Shown here: piece after piece, positions 16,785 to 25,868 of the stretch
Layout: each line of letters starts with the position of its first letter
Position numbering within the stretch: position 1 is the first letter of the stretch
NCBI RefSeq assembly: GCF_003387075.1
Contig: NZ_QUMQ01000001.1
Coordinates: 1,240,001 to 1,304,000 of the forward strand
DNA: 64,000 bases
Reading direction: 5' to 3'
Origin: Asanoa ferruginea
GTDB lineage: Bacteria > Actinomycetota > Actinomycetes > Mycobacteriales > Micromonosporaceae
Program-made: the position numbers and the translations under genes
Notes under the pieces: generated by a model
The model's input: only the letters and a program-made list of their open reading frames with translations
Databases searched by the model: none
What the model was told of the DNA's origin: nothing

Positions 16785-17765
16785 TCAGTCGCCCTGCTCA
16801 GGGAAGGCGGCGCGGACAGCGTCGGCGGTGACCTCGGTGATGCTCGCGGGAGGCAGCGCGCGGAGCTCGTCGGCCGGGAACCAGCGGGCTTCGTCGGTCG
16901 ATCCGCCGACGTCGCCGACCCGAGGGTCAGCGGGGTCGTCGACGGCGACGCGGTAGAAGGCGCGGACGCCGTGCCAGTCGATCGGGTAGCCCTCGGGCCC
17001 GAGCGAGGCCGCGTCACGGTGACTGGCGACGCCCAGCAGTGCGACCAATCGCCCGGTCTGACCGGTTTCCTCGACCAACTCGCGCAGCAGGGCCTCGCCC
17101 GGCTGCTCGCCGAAGTCGGTGCCGCCGCCGGGGAGATGCCAGCAGCCGGCGCCCGGGTAGCCGGGTGCGACCCGGGTCATCAGCATGCGGCCGGCCGGGT
17201 CGGTGGCCACCGCATAGGCGGCGAAGCGCTGGGCCCGGTGCAGCCCGTCGGGCCCCGGCGCGGCGTAGAACGACGGAAAGTCAGGAGTCTCGTCGGGCCG
17301 CAGGTCGATCGAGCCGGGCGGAAGGCCGAGCGCGGTGGCGGTGAACGGCCGCAGCGGCAGGCCCTTGGCCTCGTCGAGGGTGTGCCAGCGGGCCAGGTCA
17401 GTCGGTTGCCCGACGCGGTCGAGCAGGGTGCCGCCCCGCACCGACGCGGCGTAGATGAGGCGGTCGGTGTGGATGGTGACACCGCGGTGCGGGAGGGCGC
17501 GCATGTCGGCGAGGACGTCGTGGAGGCCGGTCACGGTGATCGACAGCCCGGTCTCGGCCGCGCTCTCCCGGACAACGGTGTGGTTGGGGTCTTCGCCATG
17601 GTCGACAGCGCCACCGGGTAGCGACCAGGCACCGGGGGTGCCGGAGCGCGTCGAGGCCCGGACGAGCAGCACGCGACCACTGCCGTCGGTGCAGACGGCA
17701 TAGGCCGCGATGCGGCGGAGGGGTTCGAGCGCAGGGGTCACAGAGGGAGATTCTTCCCGAATCAC
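16785..17765 (-). CDS. Tandem double-Nudix hydrolase (paralogue)
   Basis: 326 residues with two Nudix domains in the same arrangement as the next gene. The C-terminal box (GGTDFGEQPGEALLRELVEETG) is complete. The N-terminal box reads VRESAAETG, losing one metal-binding Glu of the REUxEE core, so that domain is probably weak or non-catalytic. The GTG at 17765 has GGAGG six bases before it. The shared GGTDFGEQP and LGPEGYP..DWH segments show that the two genes arose by duplication of an already fused gene. Confidence 0.85.
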   Translation of the reverse strand: MIREESPSVTPALEPLRRIAAYAVCTDGSGRVLLVRASTRSGTPGAWSLPGGAVDHGEDPNHTVVRESAAETGLSITVTGLHDVLADMRALPHRGVTIHTDRLIYAASVRGGTLLDRVGQPTDLARWHTLDEAKGLPLRPFTATALGLPPGSIDLRPDETPDFPSFYAAPGPDGLHRAQRFAAYAVATDPAGRMLMTRVAPGYPGAGCWHLPGGGTDFGEQPGEALLRELVEETGQTGRLVALLGVASHRDAASLGPEGYPIDWHGVRAFYRVAVDDPADPRVGDVGGSTDEARWFPADELRALPPASITEVTADAVRAAFPEQGD

Positions 17766-17887
17766 ACGACACCTCCGGGGGCGGAGTCGGATTGCTGACA
17801 GCTGATCACCCGCAGGGGTCAGGATTCAGGGTACGGGTCCGGGCGGTACCCGAGGTAGGACCGTCCTGTCGGGTGGACTGTAGAAGC

Positions 17888-18319
17888 ATGACGACGAGCG
17901 CGAACCCACCGTACAAACAACTCCGCCGCACCACCGACGACAAGATCATCGCAGGCGTCTGCGGTGGCCTAGGCCGCTACTTCGGCGTCGACCCAGTACT
18001 GATGCGCGTGATCTTCGCGGTCACCGTGGTCCTGACGGGCGGCCTGGCCCTGTTCGCCTACCCGGTGCTGTGGTTCCTGATGCCGGAGGACCGCCCGATG
18101 GCCCCGATGGCCGTACCGCCGTGGCAGGGTGGCGGCGCATCGGCAAGCTGGCAGGCCGCAACGCACGGCAACAGCCACTACCAGCCGCCGACCTACCAGC
18201 CACCGTCCAACCCGGACCCCGCGCCCTACCAGGCGCCGGCGGACCACTCGCCCTACGACACCCCGTCGGACCAGCCGCCGGCCGGTGGCGAGGGCGACTC
18301 CACGCCGCCTCGAGCGTGA
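17888..18319 (+). CDS. Small PspC-domain protein
   Basis: 143 residues. The PspC domain covers about 10-70 (IIAGVCGGLGRYFGVDP then one membrane helix and WFLMPEDRP). The rest is a Pro/Tyr/Gln-rich cytoplasmic tail with YQPP repeats. The ATG at 17888 lacks a Shine-Dalgarno. It stands alone, with a tandem-repeat spacer downstream. It is the third PspC-domain protein in the window. Confidence 0.85.
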   Translation: MTTSANPPYKQLRRTTDDKIIAGVCGGLGRYFGVDPVLMRVIFAVTVVLTGGLALFAYPVLWFLMPEDRPMAPMAVPPWQGGGASASWQAATHGNSHYQPPTYQPPSNPDPAPYQAPADHSPYDTPSDQPPAGGEGDSTPPRA

Positions 18320-18446
18320 CGGGCTCGGGCCGAGGTCACCGTCCGCGGCGCGACCGACCTGCGCCGCGGGCCGTGACGGCCTCGGCTTGAGACGGGCCGC
18401 CCGGGCGGGCGACCCAACCGCAACGCAAGTCCGACGTTGCGGGAGC

Positions 18447-18803
18447 GACGACCTAGACCAGAGGCCGGTCCCGGCGGCGGCCCAGGCCTGACCGCAACCC
18501 ACGACCCACGCCGCGGAAATGACGGCCCAGAGCAGAGGCCGCTCCCGGCGGCGGCCCGGGCCTGACCACAACCCACGCCACGGAAACGACGGCCCAGACC
18601 AGAGGCCGGTCCCGGCGGCGGCCCAGGCCTGACCGCAACCCACGACCCACGCCGCGGAAATGACGGCCCAGACCAGAGGCCGCTCCCGGCGGTGGCCCAG
18701 GCCTGACCACAACCCACGCCACGGGAACGACGGCCCAGACCAGAGGCCTCTCCCGGCGGCGGCCAGCCAAAGCCTGACCGCAGCCCACGACCCCCGCCGC
18801 AGC
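18447..18803. repeat. Higher-order tandem repeat, five units alternating about 74 and 67 bp
   Basis: Units are at 18447-18520 (74), 18521-18587 (67), 18588-18661 (74), 18662-18728 (67) and 18729-18803 (75). Each begins GACGGCCCAGAnCAGAGGCC or a close variant. The long units 1 and 3 differ at two positions, and the short units 2 and 4 are nearly identical, so a 141-bp dimer was duplicated. Because 141 is a multiple of three, long spurious frames cross it on the minus strand. It fills much of the 700-base gap 18320-19019, where I see no gene; the flanks at 18320-18446 and 18804-19019 hold nothing else recognisable. Confidence 0.9.
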
Positions 18804-19019
18804 GACGACTTGGCGTGAAAGGTCGAGTCGCGGGCGGCGACCTGCGCCGCAAGGACGTCGGCCACAGTGGTCACTCCCGGCGGCGAGCGAGCCCGACCGC
18901 AGGCCGCGGCTTGCGCCAAGCGGACGACGGGCTCCGACCAGAAATCATTCAGCGGCGTGGCCGCCGAACTCAGCCTCGGGCCGCAACCCACGACGGGGAG
19001 TGAGTGGGGTGACCGCCGG

Positions 19020-20573
19020 TTACTCCCACTCGATGGTGCCCGGGGGCTTGCTGGTGATGTCGAGGACGACGCGGTTGACTTCGGGGACCTCGTTGGTGAT
19101 GCGGGTGGAGATTCGGGCCAGCAGCTCGTAGGGCAGCCTTGACCAGTCGGCGGTCATCGCGTCTTCGCTGGACACCGGGCGCAGGACCACCGGGTGGCCG
19201 TAGGTGCGGCCGTCGCCCTGGACCCCGACGCTGCGGACGTCGGCCAGCAGGACCACCGGGAACTGCCAGACGTCGCGGTCGAGGCCCGCCGCGGTCAGTT
19301 CTTCGCGGGCGATCTGGTCCGCCGCGCGGAGCACCTCTAGCCGGTCGTGGCTGACCGCGCCGATGATGCGGATCGCCAGGCCCGGGCCCGGGAACGGGTG
19401 TCGCCAGACCATCGGGTCGGGCAGGCCCAGGGCCGTGCCCAGCGCGCGGACCTCGTCTTTGAAGAGCGTGCGGAGCGGCTCGACCAGCGAGAACTTGAGG
19501 TCTTCGGGCAGGCCGCCGACGTTGTGGTGTGACTTGATGTTGGCGGTGCCGGTGCCGCCGCCGGACTCGACCACGTCGGGGTAGAGCGTGCCCTGCACCA
19601 GGAACTCGACGTCGCCTTCTGCGGCGATCTCGCGGGCGGCCTGCTCGAACACGCGGATGAACTCGCGGCCGATGATTTTGCGCTTCTGCTCGGGGTCGGT
19701 GACGCCGTCGAGCGCGGTCAGGAAGCGGTCGGCCGCGTCGACGACCTTGAGCTTGACCCCGGTCGCCGCCACGTAGTCTTCCTCGACCTGCTCGGCCTCG
19801 CCGGCCCGGAGCAGGCCGTGGTCGACGAACACGCAGGTGAGCTGGTCGCCAACTGCCTTGTGGACGAGCGCCGCGGCCACTGCCGAGTCGACGCCGCCGG
19901 ACAGGCCGCAGATGACCTCCTTGTCGCCGACCTGCGCGCGGATCGCGGCGACCTGGTCGTCGATGATGTTGTCGGAGGTCCAGCTCGGCGCGATGCCGGC
20001 GATGTCGTAGAGGAACCTGGTGAGCATGTCCTGCCCGTGGGCGGTGTGCCCGACCTCCGGGTGGAACTGGGTGCCGGCCCGCCGCCCGGCCAGGTCTTCG
20101 AACGCGGCCACCTCGGCGCCGGGCGTGGCGGCGGTGACGGTGAAGCCGGCCGGCGCCTCGGTCACGCTGTCGCCGTGGCTCATCCACACCGGCAGCGACG
20201 CCGGGAGGTCACGCAGCAGCACACCCGCCTCGGGCGCCACGCGCAGCTCGGTGCCACCGAACTCACGCCGCCCGGTGTGGGCGACCGTGCCGCCGAGCGC
20301 CTTGGCCATCGCCTGGAAGCCGTAGCAGATGCCGAACACCGGGACACCGGTCTCGAACAGGTCGCTCTCGACCTGCGGGGCCCCCGCCTCGTAGACGCTG
20401 GACGGCCCGCCGGACAGGATGATCGCGACCGGATCCTTGGCCAGCATCTCCTTGACCGGCATCGTGTGCGGCACGATCTCGGAGTAGACCTTCGCCTCCC
20501 GCACCCGGCGCGCGATCAGCTGTGCGTATTGCGCGCCGTAGTCGACGACGAGTACCGGGCGAGGCATGGTCAT
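19020..20573 (-). CDS. guaA: GMP synthase (glutamine-hydrolysing)
   Basis: 517 residues. Amidates XMP to GMP using glutamine and ATP. The N-terminal class I amidotransferase has its nucleophile in GICYGFQ near residue 80 and the catalytic His/Glu in QFHPEVGHT. The ATP-pyrophosphatase P-loop is GLSGGVDS near 230. The C-terminal dimerisation domain ends PPGTIEWE as is typical. The ATG at 20573 is used; a second ATG two codons on is possible. guaB and guaB3 lie about 10 kb away on the same strand. Confidence 0.97.
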   Translation of the reverse strand: MTMPRPVLVVDYGAQYAQLIARRVREAKVYSEIVPHTMPVKEMLAKDPVAIILSGGPSSVYEAGAPQVESDLFETGVPVFGICYGFQAMAKALGGTVAHTGRREFGGTELRVAPEAGVLLRDLPASLPVWMSHGDSVTEAPAGFTVTAATPGAEVAAFEDLAGRRAGTQFHPEVGHTAHGQDMLTRFLYDIAGIAPSWTSDNIIDDQVAAIRAQVGDKEVICGLSGGVDSAVAAALVHKAVGDQLTCVFVDHGLLRAGEAEQVEEDYVAATGVKLKVVDAADRFLTALDGVTDPEQKRKIIGREFIRVFEQAAREIAAEGDVEFLVQGTLYPDVVESGGGTGTANIKSHHNVGGLPEDLKFSLVEPLRTLFKDEVRALGTALGLPDPMVWRHPFPGPGLAIRIIGAVSHDRLEVLRAADQIAREELTAAGLDRDVWQFPVVLLADVRSVGVQGDGRTYGHPVVLRPVSSEDAMTADWSRLPYELLARISTRITNEVPEVNRVVLDITSKPPGTIEWE

Positions 20574-20584
20574 GCGTCCGGAGT

Positions 20585-21616
20585 TTACCGACCGTGTTGG
20601 CCGACCCCCACCGCGCTCACCCCCTCCCCGACCTCCGCCGGCGCCTCCGCGCGGCGGGCGACGACCCGGCGGGTGATCAGCAGCAGCACCACGGCGGTGA
20701 GCGCGAACACGGCGTTGCCCGCATAGCGGACCCCGTCGCTCGGCGCGAAGAGCAGCGTCAGCACGAAGCCCAGCCAGGCATAGGTGAGCAACGCGCCCGC
20801 CAGCAGCCCCACAAGGTGCCGGTCGGACCAGCCCGGCCGGCGGGCCAGCCAGGCGACCGCGGCCGCAGCGGCCGAGACGATCGCGACATCCAGCCAGAAC
20901 CCGAGCCAGCTCTCCGGCACCAGCGCGTGCGAGCCGGCCGTAACGAACGTCACCACACCGAGCAGCCAGGGCCGGGGCAGCCAGCCAGGCGTGCGCGGCG
21001 GTGACAGATGGGGGGAGCTCGCGGCGGCCGGATCCCGCCGTGGCAACAGGAAACCCACGATGATCAGCGCGATCGCGGTCACCGCGGCCACCACCAGTTG
21101 GTGCGGCGCCGCCAGGAAGCCTTCCTGGTCGCGGAGGTCCTTGAAGATCAGCCAGCAGCCGAGCAGATAGAACACGAACGTGACGCATAGCCCGGGCCGG
21201 CCCAGCCACGGGTCGGTGCGCCGGGCGGGGAACCACAGCTCGACGAGGGCGATCGGCACGCCGATGCTCCACACCGTGTGGCCGACCAGGAACGCGGCCG
21301 CGTTGTAGGCGCTCAACCCCAGCCACGGCACCGGTGTCACGCCGCGCTGGTCGAGCCCTTCGAACGTCGCGTTGAACAGCGACTGGTCGACCAGGCCCGC
21401 CTCGATCACCCCATAAGCGGTGGCCAGCAGGAAGATCGTCGGCCAGCCCCGGCCGGTGCGCCGCGCCAGCTCGCGGACCAGCAGCGCGCCGCAACCGTAG
21501 AGCGGGACCAGGACCGGAAGCAGCGGAAACCGTTGGACGGGGACGTTGCCCAGCAGGTATTCGCCCACCCACGGGGCGAGCACCAACAGCACGAGCACGG
21601 GCCAGAAGCGACGCAT
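20585..21616 (-). CDS. Polytopic membrane protein of unknown function
   Basis: 343 residues with about nine to ten hydrophobic segments and Trp/Leu-rich helices. No family is recognised with confidence. The ATG at 21616 follows an AT-containing stretch without a Shine-Dalgarno. The stop is 11 bases from the guaA start, so it may be cotranscribed with guaA. An upstream extension of the frame has poor content. Confidence 0.65.
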   Translation of the reverse strand: MRRFWPVLVLLVLAPWVGEYLLGNVPVQRFPLLPVLVPLYGCGALLVRELARRTGRGWPTIFLLATAYGVIEAGLVDQSLFNATFEGLDQRGVTPVPWLGLSAYNAAAFLVGHTVWSIGVPIALVELWFPARRTDPWLGRPGLCVTFVFYLLGCWLIFKDLRDQEGFLAAPHQLVVAAVTAIALIIVGFLLPRRDPAAASSPHLSPPRTPGWLPRPWLLGVVTFVTAGSHALVPESWLGFWLDVAIVSAAAAAVAWLARRPGWSDRHLVGLLAGALLTYAWLGFVLTLLFAPSDGVRYAGNAVFALTAVVLLLITRRVVARRAEAPAEVGEGVSAVGVGQHGR

Positions 21617-21660
21617 GTGAATAGCGTGGCGGGGGACGGTGAGGTGGGGGTGAGGGCGGA

Positions 21661-23328
21661 TTAAGAGTTCGATGAGAGGGGCAGCGTCACCGTGAACACC
21701 GCCCCGGCGACGGAGATTGTGCCGCCGTGCGTGGTCACTACCGATCGGGCGATCGCCAGGCCCAGGCCCACGCCGCCGCCCGGCCCGCGCGCCGGGTCGC
21801 CCCGGAAGAAGCGCTCGAAGACGGCGTCCGTCAGATCGGCCGGCACACCCGGACCCTCGTCGGCCACGGTCAGCCGCGCGCCGGAGTCCGATCGGGACAC
21901 CTCGACCGTCACCGCTCCCGCGCCGTGCCGCAGCGCATTGTCGACCAGAATCCACACCAGCCGCCGCAGCGCGTCCGGATCACCGGCCACCACCACCCGG
22001 GCGGCCGGATCACCGACCACCACCGCCGAGACGGCCGGCTCACTGCCCACCACCGCCGAGGCGGCCGGCTGACTGCCCACCACAACCCGGGGATCGCGAT
22101 CACCGGCCACCACCGCCGAAGCGCTCGGATCACTGCCCTCCGAAGCCCGGGCATCCCGATCACCGGCCACCACCGCCGAAGCGGCCGGATCACCGCCTTC
22201 CAAAGCCCGGGCATCCCGATCACCGGCCACCACCGCCGAAGCGGCAGGATCACCGCCCTCCAAAACCCGGGCATCCCGATCGCCGGCCACCACCACGGAG
22301 GCGCCGGAGGACGACGCCGACGCCTGACGGCATACCGACGTGGCCACCTCGAGGAGATCCACGGGAGAGGTCGACAGCGCCACGCCGCCGTCTGAGCGGG
22401 CCAGCAGCAGGAGGTCGTCGAGCAGGCGGGCCATGCGCGCGCTCTCGGCCACCAGGTCGTCGAGTGCCGCTTCGCGGTCGTCGGGGCGGGCCGCCGGGTG
22501 TGTCCGCAGGAAGCCCACGTTGCCGCGAATCGTGGTCAACGGCGTGCGCAACTCGTGCGACGCGTCCGCCGTGAAGCGGCGCTGCGCGGAAAGAGCCGAC
22601 TCCATCCGCCGGTACGCCGATTCGAGCCGGCCCATCATCGTGTTGAAGCTGGTCGTCAGCCGGCCCAGGTCGTCGCGTTGCCGTACCGCCGGCAGCCGCC
22701 GGGTCAGGTCCTCCGAGCCGCCCACCGAGTCGGCCAGCGAAGCCAGCACCCGCAGTGGCCGCAGGGCCCGGCCGACCGCGAACCAGGTCGCCGCGAACGC
22801 CGCCACCAGGCCGAGGAATCCCACGGCCGCCAGTACGACGATCATCCCGCGGCTCTGCACCTGGATCGCCCGGATCGGCTGGGCCGCGACGACGTAGCCG
22901 GCGCGCCCGAGATCCGGGCGCGACCAGGGCACGACCCGGACCCGGGTGTCGACCCCGGACACCGGCACGGTGGCCACGACGAACCCGGCCCGGGACGCCG
23001 CCGCCAACAACGTAGGCGGCACACCCGGCGGCCCCGCGCCGATGTGGCCGGTCGAAGAGAGCACCGCTCCCGCGCCGTCGAGCACCACCACGACCGCTTC
23101 GCCGGTCGCCACCGCGTCGACCGGAGTCAACGGCGGGCGGGCCACGAGCGCGTCGCCGGGTAGCTCGGCGAGCCCGGACACCGCCGCGCTGGCCCGCTCG
23201 GCCAACAGCTGATCCTGGTCCTCGGCGAAACCGTAGGAGAGCAGAAGATAGATCAGCACGGCGACCACCGTGTAGATCACGGCGACTACCGCGACGCCGA
23301 ACAGGGTGACCCGGGCCCGGATCGACAT
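21661..23328 (-). CDS. HAMP-type sensor histidine kinase with internal repeat expansion
   Basis: 555 residues. Two membrane helices (about 8-30 and 160-182) flank an extracytoplasmic sensor region. HAMP follows, then the H-box with phospho-acceptor His near 258 ([15 protein letters not shown]), and the ATPase N-box (VDNALRHG) near 463, G1 (DEGPGVP) and G2 ([10 protein letters not shown]). The H-to-N distance is about 205 residues where about 105-110 is usual. The excess is a run of near-identical 20- and 10-residue units ([20 protein letters not shown]) at about 336-446. The ATG overlaps the response-regulator stop by one base. The pair resembles MprB/MprA-type envelope systems. Confidence 0.9.
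   Translation of the reverse strand: MSIRARVTLFGVAVVAVIYTVVAVLIYLLLSYGFAEDQDQLLAERASAAVSGLAELPGDALVARPPLTPVDAVATGEAVVVVLDGAGAVLSSTGHIGAGPPGVPPTLLAAASRAGFVVATVPVSGVDTRVRVVPWSRPDLGRAGYVVAAQPIRAIQVQSRGMIVVLAAVGFLGLVAAFAATWFAVGRALRPLRVLASLADSVGGSEDLTRRLPAVRQRDDLGRLTTSFNTMMGRLESAYRRMESALSAQRRFTADASHELRTPLTTIRGNVGFLRTHPAARPDDREAALDDLVAESARMARLLDDLLLLARSDGGVALSTSPVDLLEVATSVCRQASASSSGASVVVAGDRDARVLEGGDPAASAVVAGDRDARALEGGDPAASAVVAGDRDARASEGSDPSASAVVAGDRDPRVVVGSQPAASAVVGSEPAVSAVVVGDPAARVVVAGDPDALRRLVWILVDNALRHGAGAVTVEVSRSDSGARLTVADEGPGVPADLTDAVFERFFRGDPARGPGGGVGLGLAIARSVVTTHGGTISVAGAVFTVTLPLSSNS
21991..22320. repeat. In-frame minisatellite inside the kinase gene (60-bp and 30-bp units)
   Basis: Four 60-bp units at 22081-22320 (about 20 residues each) are followed in the coding direction by 30-bp units at 22051-22080, 22021-22050 and a diverged one at about 21991-22020. 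All keep frame. The units look like copies of the strand that precedes the N-box ([10 protein letters not shown]), so the tract seems to have grown by duplicating that element. Confidence 0.9.
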
Positions 23329-24008
23329 CAGGCGTCGCTTCGCAGCACGTAGCCCACGCCCCGCACGGTCTGCACCAGCCGCGGCTCGCCGCCGGCCTCC
23401 AGCTTGGCCCGCAGATATCCGATGTAGACGTCGACGACGTTGCTGGCCACCGGTTCGCCGCCCCACACCGCGGTCAACAGGTGGGGCCGGCTGAACACCT
23501 GCCGCGGATGCCGCGCGAGGTGCGCAAGCAGGTCGAACTCCAGGGCGGTCAGCGCGATCGACCGCGCGCCGCGGCGCACCTCGCGGGTCGCCGGGTCGAC
23601 CACCAGGTCGGCGAAGCGCAGCACGCCGGCCGGCCCGGACGCCGGCGCCCGGCGGAGCAGCGCCCGCACCCGGGCCAGCAACTCCTCGGGCGCGAACGGC
23701 TTGACCAGGTAGTCGTCGGCGCCGGCGTCGAGCCCGTCGACCCGGTCGGCGGTCGCGTCCCGGGCGGTCAGCATCAGCACCAACGCGGTGCCGCCGGACG
23801 CCCGCAGCGCCCGGCAGACGCCGAAGCCGTCGAGCCCGGGCAGGTTGACGTCGAGCACCACGAGGTCGGGCGCGTCGCGGATCGCCGCCGCCAGCCCGGA
23901 CGGTCCGTCGGCGGCCAGCACAACCGGATAACCCGCGTATTCCAGCGATCGCCGCAGCGCGGCGGCGACCCGCGCATCGTCTTCGACCACCAGCACCCGC
24001 GCCGCCAT
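23328..24008 (-). CDS. OmpR/PhoB-family response regulator
   Basis: 226 residues: a receiver domain with acidic pair DD near 11, phospho-acceptor in VVLDVNLPG near 51 and conserved Lys in LVKPFAPEE near 101, then a winged-helix DNA-binding domain ending TVRGVGYVLR. The ATG at 24008 is chosen as the start of a standard receiver; a longer frame adds a Cys/Gly-rich stretch that is not typical. The next gene, its kinase, starts within its stop codon. An AT-rich dyad lies 80-110 bases upstream and may be its operator. Confidence 0.92.
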   Translation of the reverse strand: MAARVLVVEDDARVAAALRRSLEYAGYPVVLAADGPSGLAAAIRDAPDLVVLDVNLPGLDGFGVCRALRASGGTALVLMLTARDATADRVDGLDAGADDYLVKPFAPEELLARVRALLRRAPASGPAGVLRFADLVVDPATREVRRGARSIALTALEFDLLAHLARHPRQVFSRPHLLTAVWGGEPVASNVVDVYIGYLRAKLEAGGEPRLVQTVRGVGYVLRSDA

Positions 24009-24085
24009 GGCCGGCACGCTAGCGCAGCACCGCCCACCACCGCAGGACTGCTCACCACCGCAGGACCGCAAGCAAGAAGGGCAAT

Positions 24086-24121
24086 ACATGTTCTTTCATG
24101 TACGCACGTAAAAGAACATGT
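24086..24121. promoter_or_regulatory. AT-rich 11-bp inverted repeat
   Basis: ACATGTTCTTT at 24086-24096 pairs perfectly with AAAGAACATGT at 24111-24121 around a 14-base spacer that itself contains TACG-CA-CGTA. It lies between the GMC oxidoreductase stop and the response-regulator start, both on the minus strand. There is no U-tract. It could be an operator for the two-component operon or a 3' hairpin of the oxidoreductase mRNA. Confidence 0.65.
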
Positions 24122-24135
24122 GCGCCCTGAGAGAC

Positions 24136-25842
24136 CTACCGCAAGGCGCCGGGTGCCGACGTCGGCACAGCCGGGCGGGCCGGCCAGACACGGGAGACGG
24201 GTGCGTAGGCGGACCCCAGCGGCGGCCGCGGATCGGCGGCGCCCTTGTTGGGCCAGAACGACAGCGCCCGCTCCGCCAGCGCGGTGATGGTCAGCGACGG
24301 ATTGACGCCAAGATTCGCCGGCACCGCCGCGCCGTCGACGACGTGCAGGCCGGGATGCCCGTACACCCGCTGATAGCCGTCGACCACCCCCGCGGCCGGC
24401 GCCGCGCCGATTGCCGCGCCGCCCAGGATGTGTGCGGTGAGTGGGATGTCGAACGCCTCGGTCAGCGAGCCGCCGGGCACCCCGCCGATCTCCTCGGCGA
24501 GCAGCCGGGCCGCCGTGTTGCCGGCCGGCACCCAGGTCGGGTTGGGCGCGCCGTGGCCGGGCATGCTGACCAGCCGCCCGCGCCGCCAGCCGAGCGTCAG
24601 CGAGTTGTCGACCGACTGCATCACCAGCGCGATCACCGTGCGCCGAGACCAGTCGCGCACCGACAACGCGCGCAGGTAGGTCAGTGGCGACGAGACCAGC
24701 GTCGCCAGCAGCCGCCGGACCCGGTGCGGGCCACCGTCGACCAGCGCCGACTGGAGCAGGCCCATCGAGTTGGAGCCGCGCCCGTAGCGGACCGGTTCGA
24801 TGTGCGTACGCGAATCGGGGTGAAAAGAACTGGTGATCGCCGCACCTTCGGAGTAGTCGACCGCCGACCGGCCGGGCACCGTCGCGCCGAGGATCGCCTC
24901 CGAGTTGGTCCGCACCAACGCCCCGACCCGGTCTGACAAGGACGGCAAGGAACCGGCAGAGCGCATCCGATGCAACAGCTCCACCGTCCCGAGCGCCCCG
25001 GCGGCGAACACCACCTGGCCGGCGTGCACGGTCGACCGGCCCCCGAACCAGCTACCGGTCCGCCTGGTGGAGACGACATAACCGCCGGCAGGAGCAGGCC
25101 GCACCCCCGTCACCGTGGTCAGCGGTCGAACCGTCGCACCCAACCCCTCGGCCAGGTGCAGATAGTTCTTGACCAGGCTGTTCTTCGCGCCGTGCCGGCA
25201 ACCGGTCATGCAGGCGCCGCAGTGCAGGCAACCGGTGCGGGACGGCCCGGCCCCGCCGAAGTAGGGATCGTCGACCGTCTCTCCCGGCCGGCCGAAGTGA
25301 ATGCCGACCGGCGTCGGGTGGAACGTGTCGGCGACGCCCATCCGGGTCGCCACCGCGTGCATCGCCCGGTCGGCGGCGGTGGTCTTCGGATAGGTCGCCA
25401 CCCCCAGCATCCGCTTGGCCTGGTCGAAGTGCGGCGCCAGCTCGGCCCGCCAGTCGGCGATGCCCTGCCACTGCGGGTCGGCGTAGAAGTCGGGCAGCGG
25501 CTCGTAGAGCGTGTTGGCGTAGACCAGCGACCCGCCGCCGACCCCGGCGCCGGAGAGCACCAGCACCTTGTCGCCGGGCGCGCTGCGGCCGGCCGGGCGC
25601 AGCATGCTGATCCGCTGGATGCCGAAACAGCCGAGTTTGGGCGCCCAGAGGAAGCGGCGCAGCCGCCAGGAGGTCGCCGGCAGTTCCGCGTCGGTGAACC
25701 GCCGGCCGGCTTCCAGCACGAGCACCGAATAGCCCTTCTCCACCAGGCGTAACGCGGCGACGCTGCCTCCGAAACCGGAGCCGATGACGACCACGTCGTA
25801 ACCCATGCCCTCATCATTACCGGCGGGTAGCTGTTGCGCCAT
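24136..25842 (-). CDS. GMC-family FAD oxidoreductase, cholesterol-oxidase-like
   Basis: 568 residues. The N-terminal FAD Rossmann motif is VVVIGSGFGGSVAALRL, and the C-terminal GMC segment carries ILGGAAIG..VVDGYQRVYG and NPSLTITALAERA. A Cys-rich stretch (CLHCGACMTGCRHGAKN) near residue 205 is usual in this ChoD-like branch. Expected reaction: flavin-dependent oxidation of a sterol or other alcohol. The ATG at 25842 is kept; an ATG at 25806 starts directly before the FAD motif and is a fair alternative. It is divergent from the LCP gene with a very short gap. Confidence 0.85.
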   Translation of the reverse strand: MAQQLPAGNDEGMGYDVVVIGSGFGGSVAALRLVEKGYSVLVLEAGRRFTDAELPATSWRLRRFLWAPKLGCFGIQRISMLRPAGRSAPGDKVLVLSGAGVGGGSLVYANTLYEPLPDFYADPQWQGIADWRAELAPHFDQAKRMLGVATYPKTTAADRAMHAVATRMGVADTFHPTPVGIHFGRPGETVDDPYFGGAGPSRTGCLHCGACMTGCRHGAKNSLVKNYLHLAEGLGATVRPLTTVTGVRPAPAGGYVVSTRRTGSWFGGRSTVHAGQVVFAAGALGTVELLHRMRSAGSLPSLSDRVGALVRTNSEAILGATVPGRSAVDYSEGAAITSSFHPDSRTHIEPVRYGRGSNSMGLLQSALVDGGPHRVRRLLATLVSSPLTYLRALSVRDWSRRTVIALVMQSVDNSLTLGWRRGRLVSMPGHGAPNPTWVPAGNTAARLLAEEIGGVPGGSLTEAFDIPLTAHILGGAAIGAAPAAGVVDGYQRVYGHPGLHVVDGAAVPANLGVNPSLTITALAERALSFWPNKGAADPRPPLGSAYAPVSRVWPARPAVPTSAPGALR

Positions 25843-25868
25843 CGCGAACTTCAGTCATCATTTCCGGC

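Noticed and set aside
18447-18803. Possible CRISPR array
   Set aside because: Units are contiguous tandem copies without unique spacers, and no cas gene is present.
17969-18991. 340-codon minus-strand frame with Trp/Gly-rich repeats
   Set aside because: It arises because the 141-bp repeat dimer is a multiple of three, and part of it is antisense to the PspC gene. No start signal or family match.
25200-25250. Ferredoxin-like Cys cluster in the GMC oxidoreductase
   Set aside because: The CxxCxxxC..C stretch is a usual feature of this ChoD-like branch as I know it, so it is not evidence for a novel iron-sulfur fusion.
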